This document shows, piece by piece, positions 18,308-28,705 of a stretch of DNA of 64,000 nucleotides; the stretch's first letter is position 1; each line of letters starts with the position of its first letter. The translations under genes were made by a program, and so were the position numbers. The stretch is from positions 3,100,001 to 3,164,000 of the forward strand of contig NZ_FNKP01000001.1 in the NCBI RefSeq assembly GCF_900099835.1, written 5' to 3'. The notes beneath the pieces were generated by a model, which worked only from the letters and a program-made list of their open reading frames with translations, made no database searches and was not told the DNA's origin. The stretch is from Paraburkholderia fungorum. Its GTDB lineage: Bacteria; Pseudomonadota; Gammaproteobacteria; Burkholderiales; Burkholderiaceae.

Positions 18308-19093
18308 ATGCACGATCACAGCAGTACGATCGACCAGGCGCCAGCAGATACGGTGTTGCAGCAAGCGTTGCCGCCACAACCGCCGCCGCCCCACACGCGG
18401 GCACAGACGAAGACATCCCTGCTACGCGGGAAATGGCATAAAAACGACATGCCGCGCGAACGGCTGATCAACCAAGGGGCGGGCGTGCTATCGGACACCG
18501 AGCTGATCGTGCTGGTCCTTGGCTCGGGGCTGCCCGATCACGACGTTTTCAGCATCGCGCAGGTTTTGCTCGACCGTTTTGGCTCGCTGCGCGCCATGCT
18601 CGACGCGACTTACACGGATTTCGACGGGATTCGTGGCATGGGCCCGGCGAAAAAGGCGCAACTGCTCGCGATCATGGAAATGGCTCGCCGCTCGCTAGTC
18701 GATAAAATGCGCAAACGCGAGTTGATGAATTCGCCTGAAGACGTGGAAAACTACCTGCGCCTGCTGATCGGCGGACGTCCGCAGGAGGTTTTCGTGTCGC
18801 TATTTCTCGACGCCCGGCATCGGCTGATCCGGTGCGAGGAAAGCGCACAAGGCTCGCTGACGCGCATGGCGGTGTATCCGCGCGAAATTGTGCGGCGCGC
18901 GTTGAGCCTTAATGCGGCCAGCCTGATCGTTGCGCATAATCACCCTTCCGGCGCCGTGCAGCCAAGCGCAAGCGATTGCCGCCTGACGCATACGCTGCGC
19001 GACGCGCTTGCTTTGATCGACGTGCAACTGGTCGATCATCTCGTGATCGGAGCCGACGACGTTTACTCGTTCGCCCGCGCCGGCTGGCCTTGA
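18308..19093 (+). CDS. radC: RadC-family JAB/MPN protein
   Basis: A 261-residue protein with an N-terminal helix-hairpin-helix-like region ([26 protein letters not shown] and [13 protein letters not shown]) and a C-terminal JAMM metalloprotease-like domain with [14 protein letters not shown]. The metal-binding HxH...D motif is intact. Despite the name, a DNA-repair role is doubtful and the family function is unsettled. The start at 18308 follows GGAGGA by about ten bases, with an unusual TATATATA run between them. The first 35 residues are Pro/Gln-rich and may be disordered. It precedes rpmB and rpmG, as in many proteobacteria. Confidence 0.9.
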   Translation: MHDHSSTIDQAPADTVLQQALPPQPPPPHTRAQTKTSLLRGKWHKNDMPRERLINQGAGVLSDTELIVLVLGSGLPDHDVFSIAQVLLDRFGSLRAMLDATYTDFDGIRGMGPAKKAQLLAIMEMARRSLVDKMRKRELMNSPEDVENYLRLLIGGRPQEVFVSLFLDARHRLIRCEESAQGSLTRMAVYPREIVRRALSLNAASLIVAHNHPSGAVQPSASDCRLTHTLRDALALIDVQLVDHLVIGADDVYSFARAGWP

Positions 19094-19151
19094 CGGGGAC
19101 AGAACCGGGACCTCGGCTGCGTATCGTCGTATCCGGCATCGCAAATAAGGT

Positions 19152-19181
19152 TTGATTTTGCGGCTTTTTTTCCGCTATAAT
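19152..19181 (+). promoter_or_regulatory. Promoter of rpmB-rpmG
   Basis: -35 TTGATT (19152-19157), 18-bp spacer, perfect -10 TATAAT (19176-19181), giving a leader of about 140 nt before rpmB. Confidence 0.75.
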
Positions 19182-19331
19182 TCCGGTTTGCCTATTTCCA
19201 ACCCCCTGTTCCGAAGCCATTAAGGCGTTCCGGAAAGGTCAAGCGTCTCTAGTTCTCACACTTAAGCGCGGCTCTTTTCGGGAAACTTTCACGGCGTTCG
19301 AACTCAGAATTAGCGTATTAGGAGTGCTCTC

Positions 19332-19565
19332 ATGGCACGCGTATGCCAAGTAACTGGGAAAGCGCCGATGAGCGGCAACAACGTTTCCCACGCGAACAAC
19401 AAAACCAAGCGCCGGTTCCTTCCGAACCTGCAAAGCCGCCGTATTTGGGTGGAAAGCGAAAACCGTTTCGTGCGTCTGCGCATTTCGAACGCCGGTCTGC
19501 GCTTGATCGACAAGAACGGTATCGACGCTGTGCTCGCAGATCTGCGCGCACGCGGTGAAGCCTAA
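19332..19565 (+). CDS. rpmB: 50S ribosomal protein L28
   Basis: A 77-residue basic protein matching L28: [33 protein letters not shown], then [30 protein letters not shown]. It sits on the large subunit near the E site. The zinc-ribbon cysteines of some L28 proteins are absent apart from Cys5. AGGAG lies seven bases before the ATG, and rpmG follows ten bases downstream. Confidence 0.98.
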   Translation: MARVCQVTGKAPMSGNNVSHANNKTKRRFLPNLQSRRIWVESENRFVRLRISNAGLRLIDKNGIDAVLADLRARGEA

Positions 19566-19575
19566 GGAGTAAATC

Positions 19576-19743
19576 ATGGCGAAAGGCGCACGCGACAAGA
19601 TCAAGTTGGAATCGACCGCAGGTACGGGTCACTTCTACACGACGACGAAGAACAAACGCAACATGCCGGAAAAGATGCTGATCAAGAAATTTGATCCGGT
19701 CGTCCGTAAGCACGTTGACTACAAGGAAACCAAGATTAAATAA
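19576..19743 (+). CDS. rpmG: 50S ribosomal protein L33
   Basis: A 55-residue basic protein beginning [20 protein letters not shown] and ending in a Lys-rich tail, the usual L33 length in beta-proteobacteria. The cysteine pairs of zinc-type L33 are absent, so this is the zinc-independent form. AAGGAG lies seven bases before the ATG. It is co-transcribed with rpmB and ends at the terminator at 19782. Confidence 0.97.
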   Translation: MAKGARDKIKLESTAGTGHFYTTTKNKRNMPEKMLIKKFDPVVRKHVDYKETKIK

Positions 19744-19781
19744 TCTTGGCTCCAGCCAGACGAAGGCAAAAGACAACAGAG

Positions 19782-19809
19782 AAGCCTCGCATTTATGCGA
19801 GGCTTTTTT
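19782..19809 (+). terminator. Intrinsic terminator after rpmG
   Basis: AAGCCTCGCA-ttta-TGCGAGGCTT followed by TTTT. Confidence 0.92.
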
Positions 19810-19974
19810 GTTTTCTGCCGGTGTTTGCGTTTCGGCCTCCCCCTTTGCTCTCGCGAATAGTCTTATGCCGTTCGGCCAGCTTTCGCTCGGACCTTGCGAC
19901 GCGTATCCTTTCTCGTTTTAGCGGCGAGCGCATAGCGCGCCGTCATGGAAAAACGATAGACGGAGATGTGAGTA

Positions 19975-21573
19975 ATGGAATTCGATGTGGCGATTGTCGG
20001 AAGCGGTCTGGCTGGCCTGAGCGTCGCGCTCAACCTGGCGGAGACGCGGCGGGTTGCGGTGGTCGCCAAGCGATCGATGACCGAAGGCGCGAGCGACTGG
20101 GCGCAAGGCGGCATCGCTGCGGTGCTGGACTCGGCAGACAGCATCGAAAATCACGTTCGCGATACGCTGATTGCCGGTGGCGGCCTGTGCGACGAAGCGG
20201 CAACGCGCTTTATCGTCGAGCACGGGCGTGCCGCGATCGAATGGCTGATCGGGCAAGGCGTGCCCTTTACCAAAGACGATGCCGCCGAACTCGGCTTTCA
20301 TCTGACGCGTGAAGGCGGTCATAGTCATCGCCGGATCATTCATGCCGCGGACGCAACTGGCCACGCCGTGGTCGCCACGCTCAGTGAGCGCGTGCGCCGC
20401 CATCCGAACATCACACTCCTCGAAGATCACTACGCGATCGACCTGATCACGTCAGACCGCCTCGGTCTGCCGGGCCGTCGTTGCCATGGGCTTTACGCAC
20501 TTGACCTGCAAAGCGGCCGCACTGTGACCATCGAAGCGCCACACACCGTGCTCGCCACTGGCGGTGCGGGCAAGGTCTACCTCTACACCACCAATCCCGA
20601 CACCGCGACCGGCGACGGCATCGCGATGGCCTGGCGGGCGGGCTGTCGCGTGTCGAATATGGAATTCATCCAGTTCCACCCGACCTGCCTGTTCCATCCG
20701 TATGCAGGTTCGTTCCTGATTTCGGAAGCGGTGCGCGGTGAAGGCGGCATCCTGAAGCTGCCCGACGGCACGCGTTTCATGCCGCAGCACGACGAACGCG
20801 CCGAGCTGGCACCACGCGACATCGTCGCGCGTGCGATCGATTTCGAGATCAAGAAGCGCGGTATCGATTGCGTGTATCTCGACATCAGTCATCAATCGCC
20901 GGAATTTTTGCACGAGCACTTCCCGACGATTCTGGCGCGCTGCCTGGAATTCGGCATCGACATCACCAAAGAGCCCATCCCGGTTGTGCCGGCTGCGCAC
21001 TACACGTGCGGCGGCGTCGTCACCGATCTGGCTGGTCGCACCGATCTCGCGGGCTTGTATGCCGTCGGCGAAACTTCGTGCACGGGCTTGCATGGCGCGA
21101 ACCGGCTCGCCAGCAACTCACTGCTCGAATGCCTGGTGATTGGCCGCTCCGCCGCGCAGGCCATCGAGCAGGAAGGCTTCAGCGCCGCCGTCCACGCGCC
21201 GCTGCCGGACTGGGACGAAAGCCGCGTGTCCGACCCAGATGAAGAAGTCGTGGTCGCGCACAATTGGGACGAATTGCGCCGGCTCATGTGGAATTACGTC
21301 GGCATCGTGCGTACCGACAAGCGGCTGGCGCGCGCAAAACACCGGCTGGCTCTGCTGCGCGACGAGATCCACGAGTATTACGCAAACTTCAAGGTGAGTC
21401 GCGACCTGCTTGAATTGCGTAACCTGGTCGATGTAGCGTCGCTGATTGTCGAAAGCGCGCGCTCACGGCGCGAAAGCCGCGGCCTGCACTTTAGCCGTGA
21501 CTGGCCAGCCACCTTGCCTAAGGCGCTGCCGACGGTTCTATCACCCGAGTACGTACGCAATCGGAACGTGTGA
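19975..21573 (+). CDS. nadB: L-aspartate oxidase
   Basis: A 532-residue FAD enzyme that oxidises L-aspartate to iminoaspartate, the first step of de novo NAD synthesis. The N-terminal dinucleotide motif is [19 protein letters not shown], followed by the substrate-domain signatures [16 protein letters not shown] and [16 protein letters not shown], and late FAD contacts [28 protein letters not shown]. These distinguish NadB from the related succinate dehydrogenase flavoproteins. It runs convergently toward nadC-nadA with a shared terminator, so all three genes of the quinolinate branch are clustered. Confidence 0.97.
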   Translation: MEFDVAIVGSGLAGLSVALNLAETRRVAVVAKRSMTEGASDWAQGGIAAVLDSADSIENHVRDTLIAGGGLCDEAATRFIVEHGRAAIEWLIGQGVPFTKDDAAELGFHLTREGGHSHRRIIHAADATGHAVVATLSERVRRHPNITLLEDHYAIDLITSDRLGLPGRRCHGLYALDLQSGRTVTIEAPHTVLATGGAGKVYLYTTNPDTATGDGIAMAWRAGCRVSNMEFIQFHPTCLFHPYAGSFLISEAVRGEGGILKLPDGTRFMPQHDERAELAPRDIVARAIDFEIKKRGIDCVYLDISHQSPEFLHEHFPTILARCLEFGIDITKEPIPVVPAAHYTCGGVVTDLAGRTDLAGLYAVGETSCTGLHGANRLASNSLLECLVIGRSAAQAIEQEGFSAAVHAPLPDWDESRVSDPDEEVVVAHNWDELRRLMWNYVGIVRTDKRLARAKHRLALLRDEIHEYYANFKVSRDLLELRNLVDVASLIVESARSRRESRGLHFSRDWPATLPKALPTVLSPEYVRNRNV

Positions 21574-21591
21574 GGCCGGTGAGCTAAAACG

Positions 21592-21629
21592 AAAAGGCCG
21601 TCGCCGAATGGATTCGGCGACGGCCTTTT
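21592..21629. terminator. Bidirectional terminator between nadB and nadC
   Basis: An almost fully paired 18-bp stem (AAAAGGCCGTCGCCGAAT with its complement) lies between convergent genes and has T-runs on both sides. Confidence 0.9.
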
Positions 21630-21665
21630 GATTAACGTTAATCGCGGCCACCTACGGCCTACGGA

Positions 21666-22574
21666 TCAAACGATCCGCATCGAGTAATCCGTAGCTCGCA
21701 CGTCTTTGGTCAACGCGCCAATCGACACGCGATCGACCCCCGTTTCCGCGATCGTCCGGACCGTGTCGAAATTCACGCCGCCAGACACCTCCAGCACCGC
21801 CCGCCCTGCTGTGATGCGAACCGCGTCGCGCATGGCGTCGAACGAAAAATTGTCCAGCAGGATGGATTGCGCGCGATGCGCCAGCGCGATCTCCAGTTGC
21901 TCGAGCGTCTCGACTTCGATCTGGATAGACACGCCGGCATTCAACGCCAGCGCCGCGTCCATCGCCGCGCCCGCGCCGCCGGCCGCCGCGATATGGTTTT
22001 CCTTGATCAGAATCCCGTCGTACAACGCGAGCCGCTGATTCGCCCCGCCGCCCACGCGAACCGCGTATTTCTGCGCGAGCCGCAAACCCGGCAAAGTCTT
22101 GCGCGTATCGAGAACGCGCGTTTGCGTATGCGCGATTGCATCGACGTACCGGCGCGTTGCGCTCGCGACGCCCGACAGCAATTGCATGAAATTCAGCGCA
22201 TTACGTTCAGCGGTCAGCAGCGCGCGCACCGGTCCGCGAAGTTCGCAGACGGGCGTATCGGCCGTCATCAGGTCGCCTTCGCGATAACGCCACTGCACGT
22301 CGATACGCGGATCGACCTCACGCATTACCGCATTGAACCAGGGCACGCCGCACAACACGGCATCCTCACGCACGATGATGCGCGCGTCGCGCACGTCATC
22401 GGCGGGAACGAGGCGGCCAGTCTGGTCGCCTGCGCCGACGTCTTCGGCCAATGCGTCGGCGACGTTGCGCGCCAGAGCCGCGTCGAAGGCCGCGCCATAC
22501 TGCGCGTGAATTTCAGCGAACAACGGCGAAACCGCGTCGAACTTATCCTGCACTACTGCGTCTATCGCCCCCAT
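21666..22574 (-). CDS. nadC: Nicotinate-nucleotide pyrophosphorylase (quinolinate phosphoribosyltransferase)
   Basis: A 302-residue enzyme converting quinolinate and PRPP to nicotinate mononucleotide. Motifs include DVGAGDQTGRLVP, the arginine-bearing RVLDTRKTLPGLRLAQKYAVRVGGGANQRLALYDGILIKENH and the C-terminal LEVSGGVNFDTVRTIAETGVDRVSIGALTKDV. The ATG at 22574 shares one base with the nadA stop (TGATG); a GTG three bases upstream is the alternative start. It is translated downstream of nadA in one operon. Confidence 0.95.
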   Translation of the reverse strand: MGAIDAVVQDKFDAVSPLFAEIHAQYGAAFDAALARNVADALAEDVGAGDQTGRLVPADDVRDARIIVREDAVLCGVPWFNAVMREVDPRIDVQWRYREGDLMTADTPVCELRGPVRALLTAERNALNFMQLLSGVASATRRYVDAIAHTQTRVLDTRKTLPGLRLAQKYAVRVGGGANQRLALYDGILIKENHIAAAGGAGAAMDAALALNAGVSIQIEVETLEQLEIALAHRAQSILLDNFSFDAMRDAVRITAGRAVLEVSGGVNFDTVRTIAETGVDRVSIGALTKDVRATDYSMRIV

Positions 22575-23713
22575 CACGCTGCTCCCACGTTCGAATACAG
22601 TTGCGCGTCGCGTGCGAGGTCACCGCTTGCCTGCACACGTTTCTTATGACGTGCGGCAAAATCCAGCATCCGGTCAATCGGCAGACGCGCTCGCTCGCCA
22701 ATCGCGCGATCGACGAAAATCTCGTTGTGGCCTCGTTCGAGCACATCGGCCAGATTCGCGAGGCCGTTCATCGCCATCCACGGACAATGCGCGCAACTCT
22801 TGCACGTCGCGCTGTTGCCGGCCGTGGGCGCGGCGATCAGCGTCTTGCCCGGCGCGGCAAGCTGCATTTTGTGGAGAATGCCGAGATCGGTTGCCACAAT
22901 GAAATGCGTGGCGTCGAGTTTTTGAGCGGCGTCAATCAGTTGCGTGGTCGAGCCGACCACGTCCGCCTGCTCAACCACATTGGCCGGCGACTCCGGATGC
23001 ACCAGCACTTTCGCGCCGGGATATTCGGCGCGCAGCAGATCGAGTTCGATGCCTTTGAATTCGTCATGAACGAGACATGAGCCCTGCCACAGCAGCATGT
23101 CTGCGCCGGTCTTGTTCTGGATATAGCTGCCAAGGTGCCGATCCGGCGCCCAGATGATTTTCTCGCCGCGAGCATGCAGGTCGGCAACGATTTCCAGTCC
23201 GATCGACGACGTCACCATCCAGTCCGCGCGCGCCTTCACCGCGGCGCTCGTGTTCGCGTAGACGACCACCGTGCGGTCCGGGTGTGCGTCGCAGAAAGCC
23301 GAAAATTCATCGACTGGGCAGCCGAGATCGAGCGAACAGGTCGCATCGAGATCCGGCATCAGAATGCGCTTATTCGGACTGAGAATTTTCGCGGTCTCGC
23401 CCATGAAACGTACACCGGCAACGACCAGCGTTTGCGCCGAATGATCGCGCCCGAAACGCGCCATTTCCAGCGAGTCGGCTACACAGCCGCCGGTTTCGTC
23501 GGCAAGTTCCTGCAATTCTGCGTCGACATAATAGTGAGCGACAAGCACCGCCTTCTCGCGCTCGAGCAATGCGCGAATACGCGCCTTCAACGCCTGCTTT
23601 TCCTCCGCCGACGGCATGTCGGGCACCTTCGCCCACGCCTGCCCGATCCCACAGGACGTGCCCTGCGCTTGCGGCCGGTCGTATTCGACGGTCCTGATCG
23701 CCTGCTGATCCAT
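22574..23713 (-). CDS. nadA: Quinolinate synthase
   Basis: A 379-residue [4Fe-4S] enzyme that condenses iminoaspartate from NadB with dihydroxyacetone phosphate to quinolinate. Cluster and active-site motifs seen include [24 protein letters not shown] and [13 protein letters not shown], plus the [14 protein letters not shown] substrate loop. The start at 23713 is preferred, with GAGGAGA upstream; the frame stays open further upstream through the promoter and the neighbouring gene's terminator and is not coding there. It leads the nadA-nadC operon. Confidence 0.95.
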   Translation of the reverse strand: MDQQAIRTVEYDRPQAQGTSCGIGQAWAKVPDMPSAEEKQALKARIRALLEREKAVLVAHYYVDAELQELADETGGCVADSLEMARFGRDHSAQTLVVAGVRFMGETAKILSPNKRILMPDLDATCSLDLGCPVDEFSAFCDAHPDRTVVVYANTSAAVKARADWMVTSSIGLEIVADLHARGEKIIWAPDRHLGSYIQNKTGADMLLWQGSCLVHDEFKGIELDLLRAEYPGAKVLVHPESPANVVEQADVVGSTTQLIDAAQKLDATHFIVATDLGILHKMQLAAPGKTLIAAPTAGNSATCKSCAHCPWMAMNGLANLADVLERGHNEIFVDRAIGERARLPIDRMLDFAARHKKRVQASGDLARDAQLYSNVGAA

Positions 23714-23787
23714 GATCTCCTCTGCCTTCGCTCTGCCGCCGCGGACTGTCAATCGAAAGATGTTGCAGTTTCCGCGGCCCAAAAAAG

Positions 23788-23813
23788 CAAAACCCCGCCA
23801 ACGCGGGGTTTTG
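23788..23813 (-). terminator. Intrinsic terminator after the desaturase gene
   Basis: AAAACCCCGC / GCGGGGTTTT with a short loop; on the minus strand it is followed by GCTTTTTT. It lies between the desaturase stop and the nadA start. Confidence 0.88.
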
Positions 23814-23844
23814 TGACGTAACGAAATTTTAATAGATTTCGCGA

Positions 23845-25041
23845 TCAAGCATAACGGCGCAGGCGCGTCGCAAAGTCTTGAAGTGCCTTGATACCGCTCT
23901 GTTCAGCGCGGTGACACCAGTCTTGCAACTGCACCAGCAGCTGGTCGCGCGATGCATTCGAGCGCTCCCACATTGCCGCGAGTTCATTGCGCATGTCGAT
24001 GTACGTTTTCAGCTTCTGGCTGTTCGCAAAGATCTGCGGCAACTGACGCTTCTGCGGCTCGTCGAGGCCCGCTTCTTCCTTGTGGAACCAGCTACGGGCG
24101 CCGCGCATGACCAGATACTTTTCGCGCGCGCCGACTTCCTTCAAATGAGCCAATTCCTGACGATAAGCGCGCTTGAGCGCCTTGCCGTAACGGGCCATGA
24201 CTTCGTAACGGTTAGCCAGCACGGCTTGCAGCGTGTCCTGATCGAGCACCAGCTTGCCGGTAGTCAGACGCGGCGTAGGTGCAACCTTCTTGACCTTGGC
24301 CAGACGGAACGCCGACATGATGCGGATATACATCCAGCCGATATCGAACTCGTACCACTTGTTCGACAGCTTGGCCGACGTCGCATACGTGTGGTGATTG
24401 TTATGCAGTTCTTCACCGCCGATGATGATGCCCCACGGGAAGATGTTGGTGCTCGCATCTGTCGAATTGAAGTTGCGATAACCCCAGAAGTGCGCCAGAC
24501 CGTTGACCACACCCGCTGCCCAGAAGGGAATCCACACCATCTGCACGGCCCAGATCGTCAAGCCCACAACGCCGAACAGTGCGACGTTCAGCACCATCAT
24601 CAGGCTCACGCCGAGAATCGGGTACTTGGTGTACACGTTGCGTTCCATCCAGTCGTTCGGCGTGCCGTGACTGAACTTGCGCATCGTTTCTTCGTTTTTC
24701 GCTTCAGCGCGATACAGTTCCGCGCCTTCGAGCAGCACCTTCCAGATGCCGCGCGTCTGCGGGCTGTGCGGATCTTCCTCTGTCTCGCACTTGGCGTGAT
24801 GCTTACGGTGAATCGCAGCCCATTGGCCGGTCAGCATGCCCGTGGTCATCCACAGCCAGAAACGGAAAAAATGACTGACGACAGGGTGCAGTTCCAGCGC
24901 GCGGTGCGCCTGGCAGCGATGCAGATACACCGTGACGCCAATAATCGTAATGTGTGTCACGACCAGCGTGTACACGACGAGTTGCCACCACGAGAAGTGC
25001 AACAGACCGTGGGCAAGGAAATCGAGCAAAGAATTCAACAA
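23845..25041 (-). CDS. Membrane acyl-CoA/fatty-acid delta-9 desaturase
   Basis: A 398-residue membrane di-iron desaturase that introduces a cis double bond into fatty acyl chains and helps adjust membrane fluidity. The three histidine boxes are intact: HRCQAH (41-46), HRKHH (78-82) and HNNHH (213-217). About four hydrophobic helices surround them. The C-terminal 130 residues form a charged helical extension ([21 protein letters not shown]...) beyond the catalytic core. A palindrome resembling regulators of unsaturated fatty-acid synthesis lies upstream. Confidence 0.93.
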   Translation of the reverse strand: MLNSLLDFLAHGLLHFSWWQLVVYTLVVTHITIIGVTVYLHRCQAHRALELHPVVSHFFRFWLWMTTGMLTGQWAAIHRKHHAKCETEEDPHSPQTRGIWKVLLEGAELYRAEAKNEETMRKFSHGTPNDWMERNVYTKYPILGVSLMMVLNVALFGVVGLTIWAVQMVWIPFWAAGVVNGLAHFWGYRNFNSTDASTNIFPWGIIIGGEELHNNHHTYATSAKLSNKWYEFDIGWMYIRIMSAFRLAKVKKVAPTPRLTTGKLVLDQDTLQAVLANRYEVMARYGKALKRAYRQELAHLKEVGAREKYLVMRGARSWFHKEEAGLDEPQKRQLPQIFANSQKLKTYIDMRNELAAMWERSNASRDQLLVQLQDWCHRAEQSGIKALQDFATRLRRYA

Positions 25042-25133
25042 GGCAATTTACCTGTGGAACGAGAGACACGAGGCACGCGCAAAATACGCGTGTCAAGAAA
25101 GTGAAAGCATACAGCGGGATTGGACGATATTCT

Positions 25134-25151
25134 ACTTGAAGCGTTCCAAGT
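25134..25151. promoter_or_regulatory. Candidate operator of the desaturase gene
   Basis: ACTTGAAGCGTTCCAAGT is an 18-bp imperfect palindrome with perfect ACTTG/CAAGT ends, about 95 bp upstream of the ATG. On the minus strand it abuts TAGAAT, a possible -10. It resembles in size and position FabR/DesT-type operators; the match is by shape only. A minus-strand TTGACA also lies closer to the gene. Confidence 0.35.
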
Positions 25152-25244
25152 GTTTGTAACAAATAGGGATTTTTTGTTCGGTATCAAGAGGATAGAGGTC
25201 GGCGGCGACAAATAAAGTGTCCGCCGCCGCTCTCCGGACGCCTG

Positions 25245-26600
25245 TCAGTGGGCGCTGTCCGCCTGATTGGCTGCTGGAGCGGTCATTGTTACCGGCTGTG
25301 GCATTGCGTCACGGATGTTGCCGACAATCCGCACTTCGCGTTGCGCGAACGGGATGGCGATGTCGTGTTCCGAGAACAGCCGCCAGATATTTCGGTTCAC
25401 GGCCGAGCGCACGCCCGACGTTCCGGTGGCCGCGTCCTCGATCCAGAAGCCGAGTTCAAGGTTGACGCCGTCCGGCCCGAAGCTCGCCAGATAAGGCGTC
25501 GGCGCCGGTTCACGCAACACACGCGGTACGCCTTCGGTGGCGCGCGCCAGCAAGGCCATCGCCTGCTCGACATTGCACGAATAGGCGACCTGCACCGCCA
25601 GTTTCGCGTAGCCCCGCGTCAGGTAGGACGACTGGTTCTGCACGACATCCGTGATCAGCTTTTCGTTCGGAATCAGCGTTTCGATGCCGTCCAGTCCGCG
25701 CACCACCGTGTAGCGCGTGCGGATCTGCGTGACCATGCCTTGCAGGCCGCTCACGTTGATCGTGTCGCCGATCCGCAGCGAGCGGTCGAGCAGAATGATG
25801 AAGCCCGACACGTAGTTGCTCGCGATTTTCTGCATGCCGAACCCGAGCCCAACGCCCAGCGCACCGCCAAAAACGCCCAGCACGGTAATGTCGATGCCGA
25901 CCAGCGACAGGCTGATCAGCACCGCCGCCAGCACGAACGCCGCCCGGCCGACACGCGCCACGACCACCTTCAGATTGGCGTCGAGCGTGGTCGCGCGCAT
26001 CAGGCGGTCTTCGAAGGTCGAGCCGAGCCACATCGCGACGATCATCGTGATCGCCACCCACAGCAGGCCCGTGGTCAGCGACAGCAGCGTCAGGCGCGCG
26101 TTGGCGATCCGGAAATGGACGCTGCCCATCCACGCGATCACGTCGTCCTGAATGCCCATCACGGTAAGCACCATGGCGACCCAGACGACCAGCGAAACGA
26201 CCTTCTCGACGAGGAAGAGCCACGGGTGCACCTCTCCGTCGCGGCTGAAAACTCGTCGCGCGAAGAAAAATACGATGTAAATCAATGCGATGCCGAACAA
26301 CGGCACGAGTGCCAGGTTCAGCAGCGCGGTATGCATGAACTGGCCGGTGATGGCTCGGGCGAGCCACACGAGCAGCGCGCCCAGCAGCGGAAACCAAGCG
26401 CGATTCAGGCTTTCCGCGCCGAAGCGCAAAGTCTGGTAACGCGTCTCACGGCGCGCGTCCAGCGTACGGCGCACCGCACGCGCAAGCAGCCACGCGATGC
26501 CGAGCGTCGCGAGCAGGATGCCGACCTGCCACAACATCACGGGCTGGCCGAAGTCGTGCACAAGGTCGCCGAACATGTGAGAAAAGATGCGTTCTTCCAT
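25245..26600 (-). CDS. MscS-type mechanosensitive ion channel
   Basis: A 451-residue inner-membrane channel that opens under tension to release solutes on hypo-osmotic shock. Five or so hydrophobic helices precede the pore-lining segment LGVFGGALGVGLGFGMQKIASNYVSGFIILLDRSLRIGDTINV, the Gly/Ala-rich TM3 signature of MscS, followed by the beta domain (RTRYTVVRGLDGIETLIPNEKLI) and the alpha/beta vestibule. The extra N-terminal helices make it larger than E. coli MscS (286 residues), resembling YbdG/YnaI-sized paralogs. It lies 78 bp downstream of rsmB on the same strand. Confidence 0.92.
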   Translation of the reverse strand: MEERIFSHMFGDLVHDFGQPVMLWQVGILLATLGIAWLLARAVRRTLDARRETRYQTLRFGAESLNRAWFPLLGALLVWLARAITGQFMHTALLNLALVPLFGIALIYIVFFFARRVFSRDGEVHPWLFLVEKVVSLVVWVAMVLTVMGIQDDVIAWMGSVHFRIANARLTLLSLTTGLLWVAITMIVAMWLGSTFEDRLMRATTLDANLKVVVARVGRAAFVLAAVLISLSLVGIDITVLGVFGGALGVGLGFGMQKIASNYVSGFIILLDRSLRIGDTINVSGLQGMVTQIRTRYTVVRGLDGIETLIPNEKLITDVVQNQSSYLTRGYAKLAVQVAYSCNVEQAMALLARATEGVPRVLREPAPTPYLASFGPDGVNLELGFWIEDAATGTSGVRSAVNRNIWRLFSEHDIAIPFAQREVRIVGNIRDAMPQPVTMTAPAANQADSAH

Positions 26601-26678
26601 GATGTTGCCGAAATCGCCGGCCCGCGCTGGTTCAACGAATGAACCCGGCGCGAGCCGGCAAACAGCCAGACGTGATGC

Positions 26679-27938
26679 TTAGCTCTGACGCTCGAGCACG
26701 GCGGCGAAGAAGCCGTCCGTGGCGTGGCGGTGCGGCCACAGCGACAGGTAGTCGCCCATTTCCAGTTCGATCCGCTGCTCGGCCAGCACGTCGCGCGCGG
26801 GCACCAGAGCGAAATCCGGGTGATCGGCGAGGAATTTCTGCACGACGCCTTCGTTTTCGGCTTCCAGAATCGAACAGGTCGCATAGACCAGACGGCCGCC
26901 CTTCTTCACGAGACGCGCCGCGCTCGCCAGAATCGACGACTGCTTCGGCGCCAGTTCCGCAACCGATTCCGGCGACTGACGCCACTTCAGGTCAGGATTG
27001 CGGCGCAGCGTGCCCAAGCCGCTGCAGGGCGCGTCGACCAGCACGCGGTCGATCTTGCCCGCAAGGCGCTTGATCTTCGCGTCATGTTCGCTGTCGATCA
27101 GCACCGGATTCACGTTCGACAGCCCGCTGCGCGCGAGGCGCGGCTTGAGCTTGGCGAGACGGCGCTCGGAGATATCGAATGCGTAAAGACGGCCCGTGGA
27201 ACGCATTGCCGCGCCCAGTGCCAGCGTTTTGCCGCCCGCGCCCGCGCAGAAATCGACGATCATCTCGCCGCGCTTCGGCGCGACCAGCGAGCACAGCAAC
27301 TGGCTGCCTTCGTCCTGCACTTCGAGCCAGCCGTGCTGGAACGCGTCGAGCTTGGTGAGCGGCGGCTTGCCGACCACACGCACGCCGAACGGCGCGAACG
27401 GCGTTGCGCCCGCCTCGATACCGGCCTTCGACAGCGCGTTCAGCACGTCGTCGCGGCTCGCCTTGATCGGGTTTGCGCGCAAATCCAGCGGCGCCGGGTA
27501 GTTCAGCGCGGCCGCCAGTTGCGCGAGTTCTGCAGGTTCGAAACGCTGACTCAGCGCCTCGCTGATCCAGCCCGGCAGATTCAGGCGAATCCGCAACGGC
27601 AGGCTTTCCGGGTCGATCATCGCGACGTGTTCGAGCCACTTCGATTCCGCTTCCGTCACGAACGGCTTGAGCGCCGAACGCCCTGCCGTCTGCATCAGAC
27701 CCAGCAAAGCCATCCGGCGCGCCGGGCTGCCCGCGCCGCTTTCGGCGAGGTGAGCGAATTCCATCCGGCGACGCAGCACGGCGAAAACCGCCTCGGCGAT
27801 CACGCCACGCTCGCCGTGCCCGAGCTTCGGATGCGCGCGGAAAAAGCGGCTGGTCGTCGCGTCGGCGGGACCGTTCAGTTTCAGGACTTCAGCCAGCAAA
27901 GTCTCAGTTTGTCCAATCAAAAAACCATGTAATCTCAT
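26679..27938 (-). CDS. rsmB: 16S rRNA (cytosine-967-C5)-methyltransferase family protein
   Basis: A 419-residue RsmB/NOP2-type SAM-dependent m5C methyltransferase. The N-terminal third is a NusB-like domain, followed by SAM motif I VDFCAGAGGKTLALGA (about 228-243) and the two catalytic cysteines, Cys305 in DAPCSGLGTLRRNPD and Cys355 in ATCSILEAEN. Position 967 specificity is inferred from family resemblance; the NusB region fits RsmB. The ATG overlaps the purN stop by four bases (ATGA), indicating translational coupling. Confidence 0.88.
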   Translation of the reverse strand: MRLHGFLIGQTETLLAEVLKLNGPADATTSRFFRAHPKLGHGERGVIAEAVFAVLRRRMEFAHLAESGAGSPARRMALLGLMQTAGRSALKPFVTEAESKWLEHVAMIDPESLPLRIRLNLPGWISEALSQRFEPAELAQLAAALNYPAPLDLRANPIKASRDDVLNALSKAGIEAGATPFAPFGVRVVGKPPLTKLDAFQHGWLEVQDEGSQLLCSLVAPKRGEMIVDFCAGAGGKTLALGAAMRSTGRLYAFDISERRLAKLKPRLARSGLSNVNPVLIDSEHDAKIKRLAGKIDRVLVDAPCSGLGTLRRNPDLKWRQSPESVAELAPKQSSILASAARLVKKGGRLVYATCSILEAENEGVVQKFLADHPDFALVPARDVLAEQRIELEMGDYLSLWPHRHATDGFFAAVLERQS

Positions 27939-28588
27939 GCGCCCTCTCCGGCGGTGTGACCGGCAAAGAGCCATTGCGGCTCTGACGGCGTAAGCGTGAC
28001 ACGCAGGCCATCAAGGGCAAGACGCCCTTCGACGAACCAGCGCACCGCGCGTGGATAAATAATATGTTCGGTTGCCAGCACGCGTTCAGCGAGCGTGGCG
28101 GGGGTGTCGCCCGCGATCACAGGAACCGCCGATTGCGCGACGATCGGCCCGTGATCCAGTTGCGACGTGACAAAATGCACGGACGCGCCATGCAGCCGCA
28201 CGCCCGCGTCGAGCGCCTGCTGGTGGGTTTTCAGGCCCGGAAAGCTCGGCAGCAGCGACGGATGCACGTTCAGCATGCGCCCGGCGTAGTGATCGACGAA
28301 ACCGGCCGTGAGCACGCGCATGAAGCCCGCGAGCACGACCAGATCCGGCGCAAAACCATCGATTTGTTCCGCCAGCGCAGCGTCGAAGCTGTCGCGGTCG
28401 GCGAACTGGCGGTGATCGACCACCGCCGTCGCAATACCGTGCGACGCCGCGAACGCAAGGCCCGCGGCATCAGGACGGTTGGCAATCACGGCGGCGATTT
28501 GCGCCGGCCAGCCTTCGTTCGAGCAGGCCCGAACGATCGCTTCCATGTTGCTTCCCCGCCCGGAAATCAGGATGACGAGTTTTTTCAT
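27935..28588 (-). CDS. purN: Phosphoribosylglycinamide formyltransferase
   Basis: A 217-residue folate enzyme that formylates GAR in purine synthesis. It shows the phosphate-binding ISGRGSNMEAI, the catalytic Asn/His stretch MLNVHPSLLPSFPGLKTH and the LDHGPIV loop with the catalytic Asp. The gene starts at 28588, divergent from ribF, and overlaps rsmB by four bases, an arrangement seen in Burkholderiaceae. Confidence 0.96.
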   Translation of the reverse strand: MKKLVILISGRGSNMEAIVRACSNEGWPAQIAAVIANRPDAAGLAFAASHGIATAVVDHRQFADRDSFDAALAEQIDGFAPDLVVLAGFMRVLTAGFVDHYAGRMLNVHPSLLPSFPGLKTHQQALDAGVRLHGASVHFVTSQLDHGPIVAQSAVPVIAGDTPATLAERVLATEHIIYPRAVRWFVEGRLALDGLRVTLTPSEPQWLFAGHTAGEGA

Positions 28589-28654
28589 TTGCGGATTTTA
28601 TCATTCGGCAACACCTGAATCGCGACGCGCGAGCCGTCTGTTGCGCTGAGCGTT

Positions 28655-28660
28655 TATAAT
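28655..28660 (+). promoter_or_regulatory. -10 element of the ribF promoter
   Basis: A perfect TATAAT lies 46 bp before the ribF GTG; the -35 region is weak. It also argues against an upstream TTG start for ribF, which would begin at the -10 itself. Confidence 0.55.
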
Positions 28661-28705
28661 CGTTTGTTTTGCGGCACCTCAGCCGCCCTACTCCAACCCG
28701 CTATC

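Noticed and set aside
28664..28705. Upstream TTG start for ribF
   Set aside because: It would begin four bases after a perfect -10 element and add residues absent from the family; the GTG at 28706 gives the expected N-terminus.
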